Of a stretch of DNA of 64,000 bases, positions 1 through 13,972 are shown one piece after another. Within the stretch, counting starts at the first letter, position 1, and the number at the start of each line of letters is the position of its first letter. The notes beneath the pieces are model-generated. The model made no database searches and was not told the DNA's origin. It saw nothing but the letters and a program-made list of their open reading frames with translations. This DNA is from Sulfolobales archaeon HS-7. Its GTDB lineage: Archaea > Thermoproteota > Thermoprotei_A > Sulfolobales > Sulfolobaceae. The position numbers were made by a program, and so were the translations under genes. The stretch lies in assembly GCA_019704295.1 (NCBI GenBank), contig AP024596.1:765369-829368 (forward strand). Direction: 5' to 3'.

Positions 1-3652
<3,652 letters not shown>

Positions 3653-3660
<8 letters not shown>

Positions 3661-6600
3661 TTAGGCCCACCTTATCACCTAAATTTAATCTTGGTGAGAT
3701 TCCCATACTCATGAGTTCTTGTAATAGTAGTTTGAATGCGTAAGAAACAGTTACTTGGGACAAATTATATTTATCCTTGTGAATAGGACATTCATACTTC
3801 CCGGTGTTTCTATTATACCATCCTACATATCCGCATTGCTCGCAGACATAAATTGTAGCCTTATCCGAATTATCTAACAGCCTATCTTTCAATAGGAGCA
3901 CAGTTCCGTATCCAATGAGGCAATCCCTTTCCATCTCTCCAAACCTTAGTCCTCCCTCTCTTGCCCTTCCTTCTGTAGGTTGCCTAGTTAGAATCTGCAC
4001 AGGACCACGAGCTCTCGCATGCATTTTATCTGCCACCATATGATGGAGTTTTTGATAATATACCACGCCGAAATACACTCTAGCTTTGATCTTTTGTCCC
4101 GTTCTCCCATCATAAACTACCTCAGTACCATCAGGTAAATGTCCATATCCTTTTAGACCTGCCTCAATCTTATCTATAGCTTCTTTATAGAACGCAGTCG
4201 CATCGACTAGGTTTCCAGAAAGAGACGCGTATTTTCCTGCTAATCCTTCCATAAGCTGACCGAGAGTCATTCTTGATGGAAATGCGTGAGGATTAATTAT
4301 TAAATCAGGTACTATACCTTCTGTTGTATATGGCATATCGGCTTGTGAGAACAGCATACCTATCACTCCTTTTTGTCCGTGTCTGGAAGCAAACTTATCA
4401 CCAATTTCCGGGATACGGAGATCACGAGTTCTCACCTTAACCAGTTTGTTACCCTCCGATGTCTCAGTTATCATTACCAAATCGACTACCCCCTCCTCAC
4501 CATGTCTCGCCATAACTGACGCATCCCTTTTTGATTGTTCTGCTGTCAATTCCTTGAATTCCTGAAGGAACCTTGGAGGACTTACCTTACCTATTAATAC
4601 GTCACCTCCTTTTACCTCCACTTCTGGCGAAATTACACCGTTATCCTCTAAGTTTCTGTAATATTCTTTCCCTTTATATCCACTTACGCCAGGCTCTGGA
4701 GCCTGAATTTTATCCTCCTGTCCTCCTGCATATTTCAACTCCTCTGTGGAATAAAGTCTAAAGAATGTGGATCTATACATTCCCCTTTCTACAGCGGTTT
4801 TATTCATTATTAGAGAATCTTCAATGTTATACCCCGAAAAGGACATTATTGCCACCACTGCGTTAGCGCCAGCAGGCCTATTGTTATATCCTATGAGATC
4901 TATTATCCTTGTAGTTACGACGGGTTTCTGCGGGTAGTGAAGTAGATGGGCTCTAGTATCAGTTCTTAGCTGATAGTTTACACTGTAAATACCTAGAGCT
5001 TGCTTTGCCATAGCTGATTGATAAGTATTACGGGGGGATTGGTTATGTTCTGGAAAAGGTATAATGGATGCCGTTATTCCCAATACTGAAGGTGGCCAAA
5101 TCTCTAAGTGAGTATGCGCCTTGGTAATTTCTTTCTCATCCAATGCGATAAAGGTATTTTCCTCTTCATCGGCATCTAAAAATTCTATTTTACCCTCCTT
5201 GACAAGATCGTCAAAGGTCTTAACTCCATTTTCTAATTTCGTAATATCTTCTTCTGCTACTTTGGGCTTACCATCTTGTACTACTATGAGCGGTCTTCTA
5301 ACCCTGCCCGAATCACAATTAATATACACTTCATCTATGCTATCATTAACATAGTGAGAAACGTTAACTTCATAGTTTATCTCTCCTTCTCTCCTTCTCC
5401 TCCTTATATCTTCCGCTAATTGTTCGCCATCAGGATGATACCCTATAAGCCTTCCATTTAGAATTACTTTACTCCAAGTACTGAAATCTGATGGAGAACT
5501 GCCTTCGTTTATTTTCCTTAATATTTCGTCTTGACTCAGGACATTTAAGTCCCATAAAAACCTCTCTATATATTTTTCAGGTACTCCAACGGATATCTGT
5601 GCCATTAACGCTAAATTCTTAACTAAACCGCTGTTAGGTCCTTCTGGTGTTTCGAATGGACACATTCTTCCCCATTGCGTACCGTGCAGATCCCTTGCCT
5701 CAAAATGAGGTTGCCCTCTCGTTAGGGAAGAGACGACACGCCGTAAATGGCTTAGTGAGGAGAGAATGTTTGTCCTATCTAGAAGCTGACTAACTCCCGT
5801 TCTACCTCCTACCCAGTTTCCGGTAGCTAGCGCATGTTTTATTCTGTCTGTTATTATGTCCGGTCTCACCATAGAACTGACAGTTATTCTCCTTCCTCTT
5901 TGTTTTGATTTTTCAAGTTGATAGGTTAAATCCTTAACAAATGCCTTAAATGCAATTCTGAAAAGTGATGCAAATAAATCTCCCGCAAGCTTTAATCTCT
6001 TATTCGCATAGTGATCTTTATCGTCAGGTTCCCTCCTACCAAGGTACAGTTCCAGTAATTTATTTGTAGCCCAGCATAAGTATAATGCCTTCTTTTTTCT
6101 ATCAGAAGGATTAAGACCTAAATGTGGTAGGAAATATTTGTCTAATATTTGTTCTGCTTTTTGTATTCTACTCTCTCTTTTTTGGCCTATCGCAACTCTA
6201 TTGCCTATAAAGTCGAGTGCATCTTCCACTGTAGTAATCGAAGAGGCTTGTTCCAATGAAGGAAATAACTCATTTTGAATTTCATTATCAAGAGATACTG
6301 AGTAAACAATGTCCCTATCAGAAGTTATACCTAATGCTCTTACCAATATTATGAAGGGAATTTTACCTGGGATGGAGGGAAACGACACTTGGATGGTTCC
6401 CTCCTTGTTCCTCTCTAAGGTCACTGGCACTCTGTATCCTGCCGTACTTGAGATTATCTTCGCGGTATGTGTTATATTTGCTCCAGTTTTCCCTTCGTCT
6501 GTTAAAACTTTATTTATAGCCAAATCCTCTTGAGTTACTATAACCCTTTCGCTTCCGTTAACTATAAAATAACCTCCAGGATCTTCAGGATCTTCACCAA

Positions 6601-7012
6601 TTTCTACCAGTTTATTTCTATCAAAGCTTGATAACGGATCTACGCTAGATTTTAACATTATTGGTAAATCACCAATGTAGACTTCTTCTGGTTCTCCCTC
6701 AATATTATTTTCAATAGGTGTCATTGTTAAAAAGATGGGCGCGGCATACGTTAGATTCCTCAGCCTAGCTTCCATAGGTGTAATCTGTCTTTCAGATCTG
6801 TCAGATTCCCTTATTCGTGGATATCCGATTCTAACACTTCCCAACTTAATTTTAAGGCCTGGTATTTCTGTGGTTATCTCACCCTGTTCATCAATTATTT
6901 GTTGTAGAGTTGCTGTTACGAAAGTGTTAAAGGAGTCCAAATGTTGTCTTACTAGTCCTTTAGAGGTAAAGTAATTCTTTATTAAAGACCATCTACCCTC
7001 TACGGTTAGCAT
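3653..7012 (-). CDS. rpoB: RNA polymerase subunit B (Rpo2)
   Basis: Second-largest RNA polymerase subunit (1119 aa), unsplit as in Crenarchaeota rather than the B'/B'' pair of many euryarchaea. The protein shows the fork/hybrid-binding region ([17 protein letters not shown]), the [10 protein letters not shown] and [13 protein letters not shown] blocks, and a C-terminal zinc site ([10 protein letters not shown] ... CPIHK). It begins 7 nt after rpoH and overlaps rpoA1, consistent with a single transcript. Confidence 0.97.
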
Positions 7013-7019
7013 AGATCAT

Positions 7020-7268
7020 TTACCCCGATATTACATATCTATATAGTATAAATTCTCCTGCTGTAGGATTTTTGCGTGTTATCCTTATAATGTCTCCAGG
7101 TTTAGCTCCTATAGCTCTTGCAATAGGATCTGAAGCCCTTATCCAAGGTAACTCCTCAGGCTTTACTCCTAGCTCTTTTAGTATTTTTACTGCCTCCGCT
7201 AGAGGAAGTTTCTCATGTTTTGGTACAAGAACATGATTTAAGGGGTTAAACTTTTTTGAGGATCGCAT
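7020..7268 (-). CDS. rpoH: RNA polymerase subunit H (Rpo5)
   Basis: Small archaeal homologue of the C-terminal domain of eukaryotic Rpb5 (82 aa, full length for archaea). The conserved stretch [12 protein letters not shown] and the central [21 protein letters not shown] are present. It is the first gene of the polymerase operon. A TA-rich segment about 20-45 nt upstream (around 7290-7320) is the probable promoter region, but no single box stands out. Confidence 0.95.
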   Translation of the reverse strand: MRSSKKFNPLNHVLVPKHEKLPLAEAVKILKELGVKPEELPWIRASDPIARAIGAKPGDIIRITRKNPTAGEFILYRYVISG

Positions 7269-7424
7269 AATACCTCACAAATTAGTAGTTCCATATATGC
7301 ATGTGGTATTATTAAATCTATATTTTCAGCTAAAGTTTATCTTCTGTTCTACGCTATTGTAGAAAATAATCACCTAACCAAGTTAAGACTATGATTGTTC
7401 ATCTAAGATCGTGTTATACTTCCT

Positions 7425-7565
7425 TAACAGTGATGTTACGCGAATTTCACTAAAGATGAGACAATTTCGAAAATGGGGAAAATCTCACTAACAAGAGTAC
7501 AAATTAGCTGAATTTCTATTAAAGTAGAGAAAGAACTCAACCTTACAATATAAGCTCCCTCAAAG
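7425..7565 (+). repeat. IS relic family A, short 5'-end fragment (copy A1)
   Basis: This stretch aligns by eye with the non-coding upstream end of three other relics in the window (15520-15775, 35370-36050, 50930-52120). Shared blocks are a CACTAAAGATGAGACAATTT-like segment, GGGGAAAATCTC, and a TTTCTATTAAAGTAGAGAAA-like segment, each with a few substitutions. It holds no open frame. The rest of 7269-7690 shows only AT-rich sequence without a supported gene. Confidence 0.55.
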
Positions 7566-7690
7566 AAATAGAAAGTATTACGTTTACGCCGTAGAGAAGA
7601 GTAAAGACGTTAGCGTAAGGGAAACTTGCATTGGCCTTTAGATAAGATCATGCAACTAGCATTAGGGGTGTTATAGGATATCACCTAAAG

Positions 7691-7764
<74 letters not shown>

Positions 7765-7934
7765 TTAACAACTATTATTCGATAATTGCCTTATAAATTC
7801 GCTCGTGTAAAAGTCTTGATATAATCGGATAAAAACACTTGACAGATTATACTTGGTCAGACCTTAAAGAGCAAGATTTATATTTCGTGAGTAATACGAA
7901 ATTGTTATTTCGAAATCCAGCATGCACGGAATAA

Positions 7935-8881
7935 GGCTTAACAAGAAGCAAGAGGAGGATTAACGCAGTGAAAGACGTGAGGGACGGGATAAGGGATGTC
8001 GCGAGGAAGTACGACGTGTCCATCTTCACCGTATACAAGTGATTGGGGAGGGATGATCCGAGCGCGAAACCGAGGAGTCATGAAAATAAAGGACGAGGAA
8101 AAACTCGTCAAGATCTTGGAAAAGAGTCCTAGAGACTTGGGGTTGAACTGTGATTTTTGGACATTGAAGCTCGTAGCCTACGTGCTTGAGAGGGAGTTCT
8201 GGGTAAAGTACAACCCAAGGAGCTTGGGCCCAGTCCTCAACAAGTTGGACTTCAAGTACAAGAAGGTCAAGAGAACCTACGTAAGGGACGAGAAGGCCGT
8301 GGAGGGATGGGTTAGGGAACAAGGGGAGAGACTTTTTAAAAAAATAGCCGAGGGATACAAGGTACACGTCTTTGTCGTGTCGCCCGTAAACAAGGGTTGG
8401 ATGAAGGCAGGAGCAGGGGTAAAAGTTAACCCCAAGAGGAAGAGGTTTGCAGTAATAGGAGGAATAATGATAAGCAAAGCGGGAATAACCTTTACCTACT
8501 CGACCTACAAGAAGCCCTCGTTGAATTCCGAGGATATCATACTTGAGAAAGGTGATAAAGGACGAGAAGGTCGTGGTGATAATGGACAACACCAGAATCC
8601 AAGGAAATAGAGTGAGGAAATTCCTTGAGGAGAACGGCGTGGATTTCGTTTACTTACCGCCCTACTCCCCAGACAAGAGCCCAGCTGAGGGACCTTGGGC
8701 GATCCTCAAGAGAAAGCTCTACTCCAAGATCTACACGGACTTCGAGACGTTAACGTGAGACGCAAGAAGGTTTCTACGTTCGATATCCAAGAGAGTAGGT
8801 GACCTCGTATACAGTGTGAAAAGGTGTGGTGAACCCCAGACGTCAATACTGAGTGAAGTTCCCTTGTCCTTTAAAGCCTGA
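7935..8881 (+). pseudogene. IS630-type (Tc1/mariner-like) transposase, broken
   Basis: Frames can be stitched into one DDE transposase: an HTH part (RDVARKYDVSIFTVYK, then an in-frame TGA near 8040), a frameshift near 8090, a central part, another frameshift near 8545, then VVVIMDNTRIQGNRVRKFLE and VYLPPYSPDKSPAE (second Asp and the SPD..PAE catalytic end of IS630 transposases), and a further shift near 8760 before a C-terminus ending VPLSFKA at 8881. The first catalytic acidic residue is not evident. With one nonsense and at least three frame disruptions it is dead. Its GC content is higher than its surroundings, which suggests foreign origin. Confidence 0.85.
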
Positions 8882-8895
8882 CGGAGTATGATATG

Positions 8896-8937
8896 CTACT
8901 ATTTATTCATCATGCTGTCAAAGTCCTCATCGTTCAT
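8896..8937 (-). other. 12-codon ORF overlapping the hisS stop, possible truncated gene start
   Basis: An ATG overlapping the hisS TGA opens MNDEDFDSMMNK and ends at a TAG, just before the IS630 relic. The ATGA overlap is typical of translationally coupled genes, so this may be the surviving start of a gene cut off by the insertion, or simply chance. Confidence 0.2.
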
Positions 8938-10208
8938 ATTTTTTCCACAATATCATCTAACTTATCAAATTCTACTTTCTGCTGATATTTATTTTTAAGG
9001 TTCTTTAAAATCAGTGTATTTTCCTTTAGTTCTTTGTTGCCTAATATAATTGCGTAGTCAAATTGAAGTTCGCCATAATGGGATAGTAATTTCCCTATAG
9101 ATGTCTGTTTTTGATTGATAACCACAGAATATCCTTTTTTTCTCAACATAGAAATTTTTTTATAAGCTTTGATAAGAGCCTCATCATTAAGAGCAATAAG
9201 CACAATCTTTTTTCCTTCAATTTTCAGCTCACGCAGTTGTTCAGCTGTTCTTTCAACACCTATTGCAAATCCTATAGCTGGAGTAGGCGGACCGCCATAA
9301 AGCTCTACTAACTCATCATATCTTCCTCCACCTGCTATACTATAGGGAAGCGAATCGTATATCACCTCAAATATTATGCCAGTATAATATGCAAGACCTC
9401 TTACAAATCCTGGATTTGTTATGTGTTTTATACCAAATCTATCCAGAGTATCAGATACACGTTTTAGATAGTTTATCTCACTCACGCTATCATTGAGATT
9501 AAGTACTTCAGCCTCGGCTTGGAGTTTATCTAAAGTTTTATTATCGGTATTATCACTCTTAATAAGTTTTAATACAAACTCTAAGTGCTTTTCATCACGT
9601 ATGAAATTAGATAGCTTCTCCTGTGCCTCATCAAACAGTCTCTTATCTATATAGTGTAATAGAGAGGCTTGTGTATCTCTATCAACATTATATTTTTCCA
9701 TAATTCTTCTTAATATGCCTATATTTCCTAGTTTTATTTCTATATTCTCAGTAAAATCTAATTCCTCGTAAAAGTTATGAAGTAAAAGAATAACTTCTAT
9801 ATCCGACCAAAGACCTTTCTCACCAAACATCTCTATACCCGCTTGCCTAAATTCCCTATATCTCCCATTTTGAGGCTCGTCATATCTATAAACAGTTCCA
9901 GAGTAATAGAGTCTTACTGGCTTTGGAAATGAGAGCATGTACCTCAAGAATACCCTTACTGCACTTGGAGTAATCTCGGGTCGTAGAGATAAAAGTCTAC
10001 CAGCCTTATCCTGAAATACGTACATGGTCTTACTTATTTCCTCACCACTTTTTTTAGCAAAAAGTTCAAAATTCTCAACTACAGGAGTTATTATCTCGTT
10101 ATATCCCGCTCTACTCACTACTGTTTTAAAGGTTCTAATTACATATTCAATTTTCTCTGCTTCCTCACCATAATAGTCTTGCATTCCACGAGGAGGTTGA
10201 AAGTTCAC
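8934..10208 (-). CDS. hisS: Histidyl-tRNA synthetase
   Basis: Class II aminoacyl-tRNA synthetase charging tRNA-His (424 aa, normal length). Motif 1 region, motif 2 (YRYDEPQNGRYREFRQAGIE), the HisRS-specific GGGRYDELVELYGG near residue 293 and motif 3 (PAIGFAIGVERT) are all visible, followed by the C-terminal anticodon-binding domain. It lies 9 nt downstream of the endonuclease-like gene, forming an operon of two tRNA-related genes. Confidence 0.96.
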   Translation of the reverse strand: MNFQPPRGMQDYYGEEAEKIEYVIRTFKTVVSRAGYNEIITPVVENFELFAKKSGEEISKTMYVFQDKAGRLLSLRPEITPSAVRVFLRYMLSFPKPVRLYYSGTVYRYDEPQNGRYREFRQAGIEMFGEKGLWSDIEVILLLHNFYEELDFTENIEIKLGNIGILRRIMEKYNVDRDTQASLLHYIDKRLFDEAQEKLSNFIRDEKHLEFVLKLIKSDNTDNKTLDKLQAEAEVLNLNDSVSEINYLKRVSDTLDRFGIKHITNPGFVRGLAYYTGIIFEVIYDSLPYSIAGGGRYDELVELYGGPPTPAIGFAIGVERTAEQLRELKIEGKKIVLIALNDEALIKAYKKISMLRKKGYSVVINQKQTSIGKLLSHYGELQFDYAIILGNKELKENTLILKNLKNKYQQKVEFDKLDDIVEKI

Positions 10209-10217
10209 TTGTTTTCA

Positions 10218-10676
10218 CTAAAAGACATTACTTTCCGATAGATTATAATATGTTATATCTCCGTACTTATCGATTATTGCTAAAAATAATTCTTTGGAAT
10301 TTTTCCTAGAAAATCTAAGTATCTCGAAAATCTTGCTAGGGTATATCTCCTCATTTTCACTCACAATATATATCACCGCGTATGGTTCCCCTTCTTTACT
10401 AGTTAAAAGAAGTAATGATGATTCGAATGGACCATCTTCTAACACTCTTCCTTTCTCCCTTAAATCAACATAAACGATAAATTTCTTCCACAACGTTATA
10501 TCGCGACGGTATAACGACAATATAATCTCCTGAAATTCCGATTTCTTGCCTTTCATTATTATATTTAATTTCGATTTAAATAACAAATACAATATCTCAA
10601 ACACATCCCTGTAACGCTTATCTTTAAAGAGCTCATCAATATTATTAATATAAATATTTTCAGTTTCCTCCGACAC
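10218..10676 (-). CDS. tRNA-splicing endonuclease, non-catalytic (beta) subunit candidate
   Basis: 152 aa. The C-terminal half matches the fold of EndA-family proteins: WKKFIVYVDLREKGRVLEDG, then a beta-rich stretch and LAIIDKYGDITYYNL, the typical end of splicing-endonuclease subunits. The catalytic Tyr-His-Lys set seen in active subunits is not recognisable, which fits the structural partner of the crenarchaeal heterotetramer that cuts bulge-helix-bulge (BHB) introns. The start is GTG. It is the promoter-proximal gene of the hisS operon and diverges from the TFB-like gene. Intron substrates (cbf5, tRNA-Met, tRNA-Ser) occur in this window. Confidence 0.7.
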   Translation of the reverse strand: MSEETENIYINNIDELFKDKRYRDVFEILYLLFKSKLNIIMKGKKSEFQEIILSLYRRDITLWKKFIVYVDLREKGRVLEDGPFESSLLLLTSKEGEPYAVIYIVSENEEIYPSKIFEILRFSRKNSKELFLAIIDKYGDITYYNLSESNVF

Positions 10677-10700
10677 CGTACTCTACTTGTTCATAAATTC

Positions 10701-10712
10701 AAAATTATAGGT
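10701..10712 (+). promoter_or_regulatory. TATA box for the TFB3-like gene
   Basis: AAAATTATAGG is centred about 26 nt before the ATG at 10732, the spacing expected for a leaderless transcript. The 55-bp gap also has to carry the promoter of the opposite endonuclease-hisS operon. Confidence 0.5.
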
Positions 10713-10731
10713 TAATTAGTATTATCTTTAT

Positions 10732-11289
10732 ATGAGATGTGATGTATGTGGAAGTAACATGGTAATAGAGGATATACGTAATGGTGAAATTGTTTGTATG
10801 AATTGTGGCATTGTTTTAGGACAGATTTATGAAAATCAAATAAATGATTACTATAGCGATGAACTGATTTATCCCTCATGGAACAGCTCAGATCTGAATC
10901 AGAGAAAGCTCAGAATATCGTCTTTTAGAAAATATAGGGCATTAATGCGAAGACCTCTCCTCCTTTTTAACCAAAAGATAGCAGCTAATGTTTTTATATC
11001 AAAAAAATATAGTCCTAAACTTTTTATTCATTTGAATTCTCTTAGGGCTAGAAAAATCCTAGAAGATAAGGAAATATTATCATATTATAATAAAATTATT
11101 CAAAAAGACTTCTTATCAGGGAGGAGTGATAGAATTAAAATAGCTTTAGCAATATATTTATATAATGTTAGTCGTGGAAAAAGAAACGACTTTGCTTTTT
11201 TAAAGAAGATTGGAGTTTCTGAAGCATATTTTAAGAAAGTCATAAGAAAAATAGGAAGAACCAGGCTCATTCAGCTTATGCAAAACTAG
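10732..11289 (+). CDS. tfb3: TFB-like transcription factor, TFB3 candidate
   Basis: 185 aa. The N-terminal zinc ribbon CDVCGSNMVIEDIRNGEIVC with a second CxxC (CMNCG) is of TFIIB/TFB type. After it there is a basic region (RKLRISSFRKYRALMRR) and one helical segment rather than the two cyclin folds of a full TFB of about 300 aa. Short TFBs of this design in Sulfolobales are TFB3, a UV-inducible activator that works with TFB1 at DNA-damage promoters. The assignment to TFB3 rather than another short TFB rests on length and architecture only. Confidence 0.6.
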   Translation: MRCDVCGSNMVIEDIRNGEIVCMNCGIVLGQIYENQINDYYSDELIYPSWNSSDLNQRKLRISSFRKYRALMRRPLLLFNQKIAANVFISKKYSPKLFIHLNSLRARKILEDKEILSYYNKIIQKDFLSGRSDRIKIALAIYLYNVSRGKRNDFAFLKKIGVSEAYFKKVIRKIGRTRLIQLMQN

Positions 11290-11377
11290 TCCCAATTAAT
11301 CGTAATTCGATATAAATTGATCAAGCCTTTTATGAATATAATGAATAAGAAACACTACTTCTCCCATTTTTACACGA

Positions 11378-11560
11378 GATAGTATTAAATGTGTAATTAA
11401 CGTGAATAACTAAATAAACTAAAAAGTTATAAAACACGTCTCTCTAGAATTAAAATTGTTTAATTACTAGTGAAGAAACAATATAAAATCAGTTTATTGA
11501 ACAAAATCACAAGTAATCTCGCATTTTTTGATAATCAAGGCTAGGGATGAGTTTCTCTAG
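11378..11560 (+). repeat. MITE family B left end (copy B1)
   Basis: Shares with 27253-27611 and 32328-32689 the ordered blocks AATGTGTAATTAACGTGAAT, AAACTAAAAAGTTATAAAA, TAGAATTAAA, TTAATTACTAG and ATAATCAAGGCTA. Only the left half is present; the homology ends where TnpB-derived sequence begins, so this copy may be chimeric or derived from a longer parent. Confidence 0.6.
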
Positions 11561-12230
11561 CGGGGTTTTAAGTGGAGATTTCAGCGTTTAGTAATAGACC
11601 TAACCGCGTCATCACGATCAGTATCTTAAAGTACATTATGGGTTCGTACTTGGAGAACTTAAGGCGCTCGAACTCCCTGACAACTACGTCCTCCAACTCA
11701 CTCAGGATTTTGATAAGGTCAAAAGGATATTTACTCTTCTAACCCAAGTACTTCAACAGGGAAAACATGCAGCACTAGGGATGAGGATAGCGAGTCCCTA
11801 CAACGGTTTAGTTTTAAGAGGTGCAAGTTTATCAAGACCAAGAACGTCAAGAAATACAACGTTGATCTAGGTACAATTCTAGACTCCCTCTTCCCATAGC
11901 TATGTTAGAGGCGAAGCGTGTAGTGCCTTGAAGTACTAGATGGAGAAGCACGGCAAGACACTGACCCTTGTGAATCCTGCATTCACATCTAAAACCTGCG
12001 TGAGGTGCGGTTACATGAAAGACGACTTAACCCTTCTTGACCGAGCGTTCTTCTGTACTAAATGCGGATGAGTCACTGATCGTGATTACAACGCTTCCCT
12101 GAACATTCTACGTAAATCAGGGTCAGTACGACCCTCAGGGCTTGTGAAGCTCCGCCTTCTACCAATACTTAGGTACTAGTAAGGTGGGGCTTGGAAGCAG
12201 TAAGCCCTGTTTAGGGGGGTGAGTTCACTT
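11560..12230 (+). pseudogene. Degenerate TnpB (IS200/IS605-IS607 OrfB) with right end
   Basis: The C-terminal zinc finger and RuvC end are readable: [22 protein letters not shown], a TGA, then VTDRDYNASLNILRKSG, carrying the last RuvC aspartate. Upstream the frame is interrupted several times. The downstream tail AAGCCCTGTTTAGGGGGG and GAGTTCAC is a G-rich hairpin typical of OrfB right ends, where guide (omega/re) RNAs are made. The element stops within a few nt of the thyX stop codon. It is inactive as protein. Confidence 0.8.
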
Positions 12231-12981
12231 ACGAATGTTCATTAGATATGTTGGATATAGTATAGCTACTTCTTGCATTCTGAATACATCTCCATATTCC
12301 GTCTCGGGGGACACCCTCTACACATCTCTCTGAAACAAACTCCTTTTTATCATCTACTGTAATAGGTTCTTTTCTTATCCAGTTCTCGTGAAGTATGCAT
12401 GACGGTCCTGCATATTTGAATATCCTAGGGTGCACACTACGTACTTGTTCAAACATAGCCCAGGCAACTTCCCTTATTTCCCATTGGGCCCTGCTGCATA
12501 GCCTCAACGCGAAGAAGTTTATCAACTCTCTAGCATTCATGGTTACAACTATATTCGTGTTTACGCCATTCGGCAAAATATAGCGGGCGTCCTCCTCTGG
12601 TACTCCCGATGATAGCAGAGAGAAATACATCTCATACTCCTTTTTATAAAGTTCCTCTATCTTACCTTCTGCGGAAGGAGGTACTACTGGCTGGTAGTAC
12701 TGGTCGATAGGTCTCGCAAACCGATGACTGGTTTGGGTATAAGATGCTATCCTGTGCCTGATTAACTGGTGGGATGCTACGCGAGATATACCCTCAATTG
12801 AAAAAGTGTAAGATATATGTTCGAATGGCGATAGGTAGTTGTGAAGAAAAGCTTCTCTTATCCATACGTCAACCTCCTCATCGGGTATTTCCCTCCATCC
12901 CTTCCTTGTCCTACTTATTTTAGAAGCTATCGCAACTATTTTTTCCGCATCGTGCAAGTAAGATACTAAGACGACTCTCAT
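12229..12981 (-). CDS. thyX: Flavin-dependent thymidylate synthase ThyX
   Basis: Makes dTMP from dUMP using FAD and methylene-tetrahydrofolate, replacing ThyA. 250 aa. The ThyX signature [11 protein letters not shown] (RHR-x7-S) lies near residue 77, within [19 protein letters not shown]. Mono-cistronic, transcribed with a very short or absent leader. Its stop abuts the right end of the TnpB relic, suggesting that the element inserted immediately behind the gene without damaging it. Confidence 0.95.
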   Translation of the reverse strand: MRVVLVSYLHDAEKIVAIASKISRTRKGWREIPDEEVDVWIREAFLHNYLSPFEHISYTFSIEGISRVASHQLIRHRIASYTQTSHRFARPIDQYYQPVVPPSAEGKIEELYKKEYEMYFSLLSSGVPEEDARYILPNGVNTNIVVTMNARELINFFALRLCSRAQWEIREVAWAMFEQVRSVHPRIFKYAGPSCILHENWIRKEPITVDDKKEFVSERCVEGVPRDGIWRCIQNARSSYTISNISNEHS

Positions 12982-13397
12982 AATATGATATACTCTTATT
13001 ATGCTTAGATTTTAACCAACTTTACTCCTTAATACTCGCCTTTTGCTGTAGCAGTTTGAGTAGATAAGATATAGGTTTATTTAATTCATCTTTATGGAAT
13101 CAGAGAAGACCTGTGAGAGTGGTTAGCCCATCATAAAAAAGAGTTTGTAAATGATAATGTAGTATTAAAGAAGCAAGCATTACCGAAACGCCTAAGCGAA
13201 GGCTGATGTAATACGCCTCCCCTTCAATTAACATTCCAGATTAATAACATCATGAACATCAAATTCGATACATTTTCTGAACCACCCTCAGTGACAGTAG
13301 AATCCTTTACCGTCGGTGGAAAACGGGAAGTTGTGCTCGTGAGGTACAGCGTAGTTCACCATTAGAGAAGGTATGGGGTATTTTTCCTAGAAATGTT
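12982..13397. other. Intergenic region with an unrecognised ORF relic
   Basis: About 415 nt without a confident gene. On the plus strand 13252-13365 encodes 37 codons beginning MNIKFDTFSEPPSVTVESF and ending at a TAG, with protein-like composition; it may be the start of a decayed gene or transposase. Nothing else is recognisable. Confidence 0.3.
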
Positions 13398-13742
13398 CTA
13401 ACATATCCTTGTACCTGGTTGCACATCATTATCCGTTGTAAGCAGTTGTGGCCTTATCCCTTTCTCCTCGTCGTCTTTACAACCAGCAGCCAATATCATT
13501 CCTTGACTTTCGTAACCTCTGATTCTCTTCGTTCTCAAATTCGTAATAACAACTACTCTTTTATTTACTAAGCTACTTGGCTCGTAGTAATCTGCTATGC
13601 CAGATATTATTTGCCTGTATTCTGATCCAATGTCAACAACTAATTTGAGTAATTTTGTGCCTTCAATTCTTTCTGCCTCCTTTACAACACCTATTCTTAA
13701 ATCTAACTTCCCGAAGTATTCTATATCGATCTGCTCACTCAT
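13398..13742 (-). CDS. metG2: EMAPII-like tRNA-binding protein, MetRS beta subunit
   Basis: 114 aa OB-fold tRNA-binding domain of the CsaA/EMAPII/MetRS C-terminal type: DLRIGVVKEAERIEGTKLLK, GIADYYEPSSLVNK, VITNLRTKRIRGYESQGMIL. Stand-alone copies in archaea act as the beta subunit (MetG2) of methionyl-tRNA synthetase, increasing tRNA affinity. The catalytic MetRS is not in the window. Confidence 0.85.
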   Translation of the reverse strand: MSEQIDIEYFGKLDLRIGVVKEAERIEGTKLLKLVVDIGSEYRQIISGIADYYEPSSLVNKRVVVITNLRTKRIRGYESQGMILAAGCKDDEEKGIRPQLLTTDNDVQPGTRIC

Positions 13743-13972
13743 ATTTCATGAGTTTTATCAGAGGAATTTAAGATTTACCAGATTTTTATTTTATATGAAA
13801 TTATACGTTTTCTATATATATAAATTAAAAATTTATAAAGGAGTACAAGGAAAATCTGAAAGAATTGGCATGTGTAAATCCATATCTTCTCTATAACGCT
13901 GAAAAATCCTTTTCAATGATAAGTTTTCTTTGCTTCTGTGAGTTGTCCAGGAATATATTATTATATCTAATA

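Noticed and set aside
8026..8592. 188-codon minus-strand frame over the IS630 relic
   Set aside because: The opposite strand encodes recognisable transposase pieces with catalytic motifs; this frame is a shadow.
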